Shown one piece after another: positions 58,207 to 64,000 of a DNA stretch of 64,000 nt (position 1 is its first letter; each line of letters opens with the position of its first letter). A program made the position numbers and the translations under genes. This stretch comes from Rhytidiadelphus loreus. Lineage: Eukaryota; Streptophyta; Bryopsida; Hypnales; Hylocomiaceae. Where the stretch lies: NCBI GenBank assembly GCA_947034895.1, contig OX344765.1, positions 11,785,001-11,849,000 on the forward strand, in the 5' to 3' direction. The notes under the pieces are model-generated. The model saw only the letters and a list, made by a program, of their open reading frames with translations, did no database searches and was not told the DNA's origin.

Positions 58207-58339
58207 ACAGGCAGTCGCAACGAGTTGTAACTAGTAGTCTGAAAAATTAGGGTTTTTGAGGACCTTTCAGGGTGGAAGGTATGGCGTACACGTACTAAGG
58301 GCCATGCGCGACTCCATCTGCCTCTTCATTTGCACAACA

Positions 58340-59225
58340 GTCACCAAATCCTAATTAAAATTATTTCATTAATTTTTTGGAGGGGGGCTAAATTCACTTT
58401 TGTAGAGTTTGATTCATCATATTTTTATTAATGTTAATTAAATAAAATTTGAAGGCATTCTTCTAAATTTAGTTTTAAAATCCTAATTACAATTATTTGA
58501 TTAATTGTTTATGGGGTAATTTCACCTCTGTATAGTTGGATCCATCATATTTTTGTTAGTGTTCATTAAATAAAACTTCAAGGTATTCTTTTAAATTCAA
58601 TTAAAAATCCCCAATTAAAATTATGTGATTAATTGTTTGGGGAAGTAAATTTACTTTTGTACAGTTGGGTTCATCATATTTTTATTAATATTAATTAAAT
58701 AAAATTTGAAGGCATTTTTTAAAATTTGATTAAAAAAATCATAATTAAAATTATTTGATTAACTTTTTTGGGGGATAAATGCACTTCTTTAGAGTTGGGT
58801 CCATCATATTTCTATTAACCCTTAAAGGACAAAAAGGTGACCTTCGATATAATTCCTTTTCATTAACGTGTGACTCATGGGCTTTAGAAATAGCACAAAC
58901 ACTTATTAGAAGTCAAACTACTACATAAGACCTCCCCTTTTCACAACCAATTTTTGAAGGTAAAAAGTTGCAATTCTATCATCCATAGGATACCAAACGT
59001 CCACCTCGACGTTTAATGGTTAATGTTAATTAAATAAAATTTGAAGGCATTCTTGTAGATTCGATTTTAAAACCCTAATTCAAATTTTTTTGATTAATTT
59101 TTTGGGGGATAAATGCACTTCTGTATAGTTGGATCCATCATATTTTTATTAATGTTAATTAAATAAAACTTCAAGGCATTATTTTAAATTCAATTAAAAA
59201 TCTCCAATTAATTTTTAATTTTTTG
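58340..59225 (+). repeat. Tandem array, about 130-bp unit, five copies
   Basis: Each unit has AATTA-AATTATTTGATTAATT, then GGGG-TAAAT-CACTT-TGTA-AGTTGG, then TCATCATATTTTTATTAATG and AAATAAAATTTGAAGGCATT. Copies begin near 58,351, 58,482, 58,612, 58,743 and, after an insertion, 59,078. Confidence 0.85.
58818..59019. mobile_element. Tourist-like MITE inside the 130-bp array
   Basis: It starts ACCCTTAAAGGAC and ends CGTTTAATGG, flanked by TTA on both sides (58,815-58,817 and 59,020-59,022). It interrupts the unit word TATTAATGTTAATTAAAT, so the array gives the empty site. Related remnants lie at 20-250 and 36,796-36,971. Confidence 0.75.
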
Positions 59226-60307
59226 GATAAAATTAAAGAGAACGATTTTAGTCAACTCATTGTTGAGAGTGAAAACAAGTACATTAAGGTAGCCTCCTTT
59301 TAAAGTGACCATTTAAGTGCTGATTGCCTTCTTGGAAAACTTGAACTCCTTGAAACAATTTTCATTAAGTTTTCATAGGAAGAAGAAAAGAAATGGCATT
59401 CAACCCAAGTCCTTTTATTTTTTTTGGACATTTTTTGAATTAGTTATAAATTTTTGAAGTTGAAACACAATGGTCACTAAAAGCGACCACCTCCTGAAAT
59501 ATACACTTCTAGTACATTGAAGAAAGCAAAATGTATCTTTGTATTATGATTGCTTTTAAAGCATGGGGACTTTTAGAGCAGACTACTTTAAAAGGTGAAC
59601 GCTAACGCTAATGCATGAGTTTGGTTTTTATTGATTTTGGAGGAGTTTTATTATTTTCACACTTTCAATTCTTTAGAATCTTTATGATCCTCTTTGAAGG
59701 TAATATCACAATGAGTCCAAAGATGTTAAATTTCACTCCAATATACAATTTGCGACTTTTTTTTAATTGCTCCAAAGTATGTCATAACAAACACTCTTTC
59801 AATTTTTTTTCTTGTTCTATTCAAATTTGAATGACAAAATGATTCTAATATATAATGATCCTATTATATAATTTTTTTTTTAAAATCACCATTTTTTTGA
59901 CTAAATTAACCCCTAAATATTGTGGATTTTGTTTTCTCCTAAACCATTCCAAAATTCTAAAAAAAAACTTTTTTTGATACATGTAACTTTGAGACCTAGT
60001 TGTGGAAAAAATTTCATAAATTTCCGCCACACAGATTAGTATTTGAAGTGACAAAAATCTTTTTTTACACCTCATGTTTTTTATTTTTTCCAAAAATATT
60101 TATAATTGAGGTAACCCTTAGAGGACCTACACCTTTTTTCTTCAAAAAAGCCCTCAAAACTACCATTTGTATAGCAAATAGTAAAAAGAATTTAATTTTA
60201 ATTTTTTTGGCACATCTGACCACAAGATCTTACACCTAATTTGTATGAGAATGTGTGGGAAAATTTCTGAATTTTTTACCACAAAAATTACAAGTCATCT
60301 GCGTTTA
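59226..60307. other. AT-rich DNA, no gene seen
   Basis: Parts at about 59,330-59,640 resemble 42,780-43,140 and 28,750-28,980 (dispersed repeat with ATTTTTGAATTA). Short frames at 59,615-59,830, 59,845-60,093 and 60,000-60,239 are AT-driven. Confidence 0.45.
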
Positions 60308-61230
60308 ACCCCTAAAGGACCATTGTCCCCTCGGGGGACAAAATGGATTTCGGGCAAGTTCCTATGATCTCAATTTTTAGTGAATTTTTTTGAAACTTTC
60401 TCATAAGATAGGAAAACTTATGAGCTTTGTGGGAATATAAATTTTATTTCAATCGGTGCCCGGGAAAAAGTTATGGCATCTTAAACATAATTTTCACGTC
60501 ACCGGGCAGAAAAATAAATCTACAAAAATTTGAAATTAATTTTTTAATTTTTTTTTCTTAAAGATCATATTTTTTTCTACATGTGAAGCTTTGATTCATT
60601 CCATTTGGAATAGTAATGTGAAAGTTATGAACAACCTAGTTTTTTGGACAATTTGAGCATCTTCTTGAAAAAATAACTTATATGATTCAATTCTGAATGC
60701 AATTTTCACAATTTTTCAACAAAAATTGTTTGAAAAGGTTAAGTTTTATATTTAGAACAATCTCACCGTTGAGATTATTGTGTTTCAATTCCATTTTAGA
60801 GTTATTAACAATTTAGTTTTTCTTTCAATCTTGGACCTACTTCTACTGAACAATTTTTTAAAGAATGAAAATCAATTGTGTGTTTTTTTTTATTTTTTTT
60901 TCTAGACTTTCAACTCAATTCTTCAACACAAAAAATTTTAAATTCAAGGTCCATGGTGTAAATTTTTCCACAAATGGCATTCAAAGTCATCTGAAATTGC
61001 AAGCTAGTGTTCAAAAAAACTTTCTTTTTTCAACTTTGAATGCTGATATCTTCCAATCTGCACGGTCAAACTCCATGAAATTTTTACCACATGATACTAG
61101 ATTAATAAAGTACAAGATCCTACGGTTAGATTCTAAAAAAAGTAATTTTCTTTTGTTTTTTTGGATGGATGCAGCAAAAATGGCAGTTTTGTGTAGTTTT
61201 TGCCAAAAGAACGGCCTGGTCCTTTAGAGG
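60308..61230. mobile_element. 923-bp Tourist-like non-autonomous element, copy 2
   Basis: Ends are ACCCCTAAAGGACCA and the inverted TGGTCCTTTAGAGG, flanked by TTA on both sides. The interior matches 12,617-13,535 throughout (ATTTCGGGCA, GGTGCCCGGGAAAAAG, CACCGGGCAGAAA, CACGGTCAAACTCCATGAAA). The 120-codon frame at 60,865-61,227 is not conserved in copy 1. Confidence 0.85.
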
Positions 61231-61837
61231 TTAAAGTGGAAAAAACAAGTTCTTTGGCACATTGAAGGACTAGGTTATTTGACTTTCAACCTTCTTCCAT
61301 AAAAATTTTGCATTACAGATTTTTGAGCTTCAAAACTTTGTTGTATATAATAAGGCCATATTTGTTATATTGAAACAGAATGTAGGTTAATGAGAAATTT
61401 ATAGGAAAAAATAGTGTATAAAATAAAATAAAAATAATTCTCAAATAGACATTCTGCAATGAGAAACTTCCAATTACTATCGGAAATGGTCTTTCTCTTC
61501 CGGCAAGGAAGAAAAAGTCCTTTGCCACTGCCGGCCAACATCTCATTCATAAATGAGATTTGAACATAGAATGGTGTTAGTGATTAGAAAAAAATTCCAA
61601 AAATTCATATTAATTTTGTATCCATAAATAAATTTTATTGAATTATAAATATAAATTAATCAAACCAAATCAAATAATACTAAGCAAATGCTAAACAAGT
61701 CAACTATAAAAGGTACAACATTCACACAATTATAATTATGGATTTTAATTTTTTTATAAAACATTACAAATGTGAAGCTTTCTATAAAAATCAAATCCAA
61801 TCAATTGGTGTTCTAATTGTAGTAACAATAGATATTC
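61231..61837. other. Spacer, no gene seen
   Basis: AT-rich, with a short GC-richer patch at 61,480-61,545 (TCTTCCGGCAAGGAAG). Two overlapping minus-strand frames here have no family resemblance. Confidence 0.4.
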
Positions 61838-64000
61838 CTAATACCGTAATACACCTCGTTCATAACTATCATGCAAAACAATTCCTTGCCAAGTGGTAGG
61901 TTGTCCATGGATGTAATGTGTTGCAATACCACTAGTAAGTACATGGCCTACTAGAGAATTCCATGAACATTGGAAGGTAATTTTCCTACTAGCCTTATAT
62001 TCACCTAAATCTTTATTCCTAGTAGATATAAGTTTATTGCAGACCACCTTTCCACAATAACGGTCCTCTGTACTGCTAGTTCCCGTCTCCTCGCTTCCAT
62101 CCTCTTGTAAGTGTTGTGGTAGTATTACTTCTCTAATAACACAGATGTCAACTTTTTGTATTGTTGCCAAATCACGACAATAGTACATGATGTCATGAAC
62201 TTGTGGCCATGGAGGGCAATATCCAATACCTCCCAATTGAACCAAATGCATTGGCACCTTCAAATCTGCCATCTCGGATGCCACAATAACATCCGTTCTT
62301 CCAGGAATAGGTTGCTCCAAAAATTTGTGCAAAATCAAGTGTATTGGTCTACAATCATCTCCTCTGCTGAATTTCGGTTTTGAATCTAGAAGACACATCG
62401 AGGAGAAATCTGATAATTGAACAACTGTGTTGTCACTGGCTTTTGGTATCTGAATTGACAACATTAGAAAAAAAACAATTGTATGTAAGCTTCTGTGTAC
62501 TACAATACCAATTTCTCAACAATATATTTTTTCATTCCGTACTTAGTCTCGTGAAAGAACAAGCTCTAAATATAAAATATAAAATATAAATACTCAAAAT
62601 GAATGAAGTTCAGAGTACGCACACATTACCTGTTTGTAGAATCTACCATGAAAAAACAATCTATGATGTCCCATGAATTCATGGATAAATAACATTGTGA
62701 TCTTCATTTTGTAAGTCCAACGGTCCAAAATGTTCAGAGAATGTAATTCAATGCCGTCCTTTCTTACCAGCACATGGTCTCCTACTTCATAGCGGTTGTC
62801 ACGGAAAATCACAAAGGAAACCTTCTCAACATCTTTTTGAAATTGTATAGATGTCTCGTCATTCAGAAGACCATCTTCTGTCCAATATTTGCGCAAATAT
62901 TCTTGTATACTTGGCAATGGTTGATAATCAATGCGTTGTTTTTTGATAACAGAGATTCCTTGAGATTCAAGGACATCCTTGCAATGACAAGGTGGCAACA
63001 ACTCATAAAGTTTTTCCAACTTTGAGGCTTGAAACCTTGAATGTGCTATAATGATTCATTTTTTGTGGGATTCATAGCATGCGTTCAAAGTAGGAGCTGC
63101 ATATATTACTACATAAATTTATGTTACTTAGTTTGTAAACCACAAACTATTGCTATAACAACAATAGGCTTAAAATCTTTTGCAATAGTAGGAGAAAAAA
63201 ACTATGTGACAATGAAAATATTACGATAGAGAAGTCATTACATTTCTTTACCTAAATGAACGTTTGGACGAAAATTTATCGTCTAAAGATGTTTATGGAT
63301 TTCTTGTACTGCTCTTTGTGGTGGATATAAATTATCATTGTCTTTGGCAACATTTTCCCTCGCTATCCTATGTGCAATGCGCGCTTCATATTTGCAATAT
63401 GTTACTTCAGACAATTTCTGGTTTGTTTTTATGCTCTTATATGATGATACACTTCTTTCAAAACGGTAACACCAATACAAGTCATGTGGGCCATGTCTAA
63501 CAACTTCATCCAACATTTCTCCATTTCCTGTGCAGAATAAAATTTACATTACATACTTATGATGTCTAAGTAACAATAACAAACTAGTTTTTTGGTAATG
63601 TATAAAAAATAAAATAAAAATTGGAAAATAAAGGATTAATCTAATTATTTGTATTAGTAGGATATTATTATTTGTGATAGATTTGTAATATTTCACCTGC
63701 AGCGTGATGTAAAATTGAACCTGTTGGACCAATATATTCTTCCCATTGAATGCGCCATGTTGAGAATAATGTACGTGCAGTGCTGATGGACTCTTCACTC
63801 CAACCATATGTTCTTGTATGCGTGAAATAAAGCCTTGCAATTTGCAGAAGTATTTGTGCAATTTTGTACAACCTATCTGTTTGGAGAATTTGCACCTTTT
63901 CCATACAGTATGGAAGACACCACATAATAAAAAGTTGGTACTCCTCTGCTTTCCAATACGCAAGCCTATTTTCCATACCAGATGGCCATCTAGATCCAAG
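61838..64000 (-). CDS. Multi-exon gene, possibly a DNA-transposon protein; 5' end beyond window
   Basis: Exon-like pieces on the minus strand, in order: window end to about 63,700 (ENRLAYWKAEEYQLFIMWCL ... EEYIGPTGSILHHAAG, donor GTGAAAT); about 63,535 to 63,320 (NGEMLDEVVRHGPHDLYWCY ... RFERSVSSYKS); 63,019 to about 62,632 (start of piece uncertain; ends EFMGHHRLFFHGRFYKQ, donor GTAATG); and about 62,452 to 61,838 (IPKASDNTVVQLSDF ... YERGVLRY, stop). The WKAEEYQLFI block followed by HGP..-WCYRFER resembles the region after the catalytic core in some CMC/KDZ-type plant transposases, and VGDHVLV...HRLFFHGRFY resembles a BAH-like fold. This is recall only. No catalytic DDE triad is visible because the 5' part is missing. 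Which piece boundaries are used in vivo is uncertain. Confidence 0.45.

Overview
The window is nuclear DNA of a land plant. Genes are split by GT-AG introns, intergenic DNA is very AT-rich, and small non-autonomous DNA transposons are dense. A plant-type ACX2 acyl-CoA oxidase, CYP85-clan cytochromes P450, a GH27 alpha-galactosidase remnant and an HSP101/ClpB remnant can be read from conserved residues. I cannot name the species. No LTR retrotransposon, tRNA, rRNA or CRISPR array was recognised.

Left part (1-9,204): MITE debris and a geneless upstream region lead into one complete 10-exon ACX2 gene on the plus strand (3,543-7,894; 692 residues, N-terminal PTS2 peroxisomal signal). It converges on P450-A (minus strand, 9,205-16,063; 6 exons, 499 residues, intact).

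Duplicated core (7,616-55,330): a module made of the ACX2 3' end plus a P450 gene has been copied. P450-B (38,183-45,784) is open throughout, but the ExxR arginine of the K-helix is Gln. P450-C (48,728-55,327) has two stop codons and has lost its start and membrane anchor. ACX2 pieces ride along: exons 7-8 forward at 17.1-17.9 kb, exons 9-8-7 inverted at 18.2-19.9 kb, and an intact orphan exon 10 at 47.3 kb. The forward and inverted pieces form a hairpin-like inverted repeat against the functional ACX2 gene. A MITE family with 4-bp target duplications sits at or near several breakpoints.

Middle accessory part (20-37 kb): AT-rich DNA with tandem and direct repeats, a zinc-ribbon reading frame with one in-frame TGA, and a two-exon GH27 fragment. 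P450 introns differ between paralogues by transposon insertions, so the paralogues act as natural empty sites.

Right part (55.3-64 kb): an HSP101 fragment with its Walker A motif, a decayed gene with an AT-hook and a Cys/His zinc-finger motif, 37-bp and 130-bp tandem repeats, a 923-bp Tourist-like element, and a multi-exon minus-strand gene that may be a DNA-transposon protein and runs off the window end.

The only protein genes that look functional by sequence are ACX2 and P450-A. P450-B is uncertain because of the missing ExxR arginine, and the right-edge gene is incomplete.
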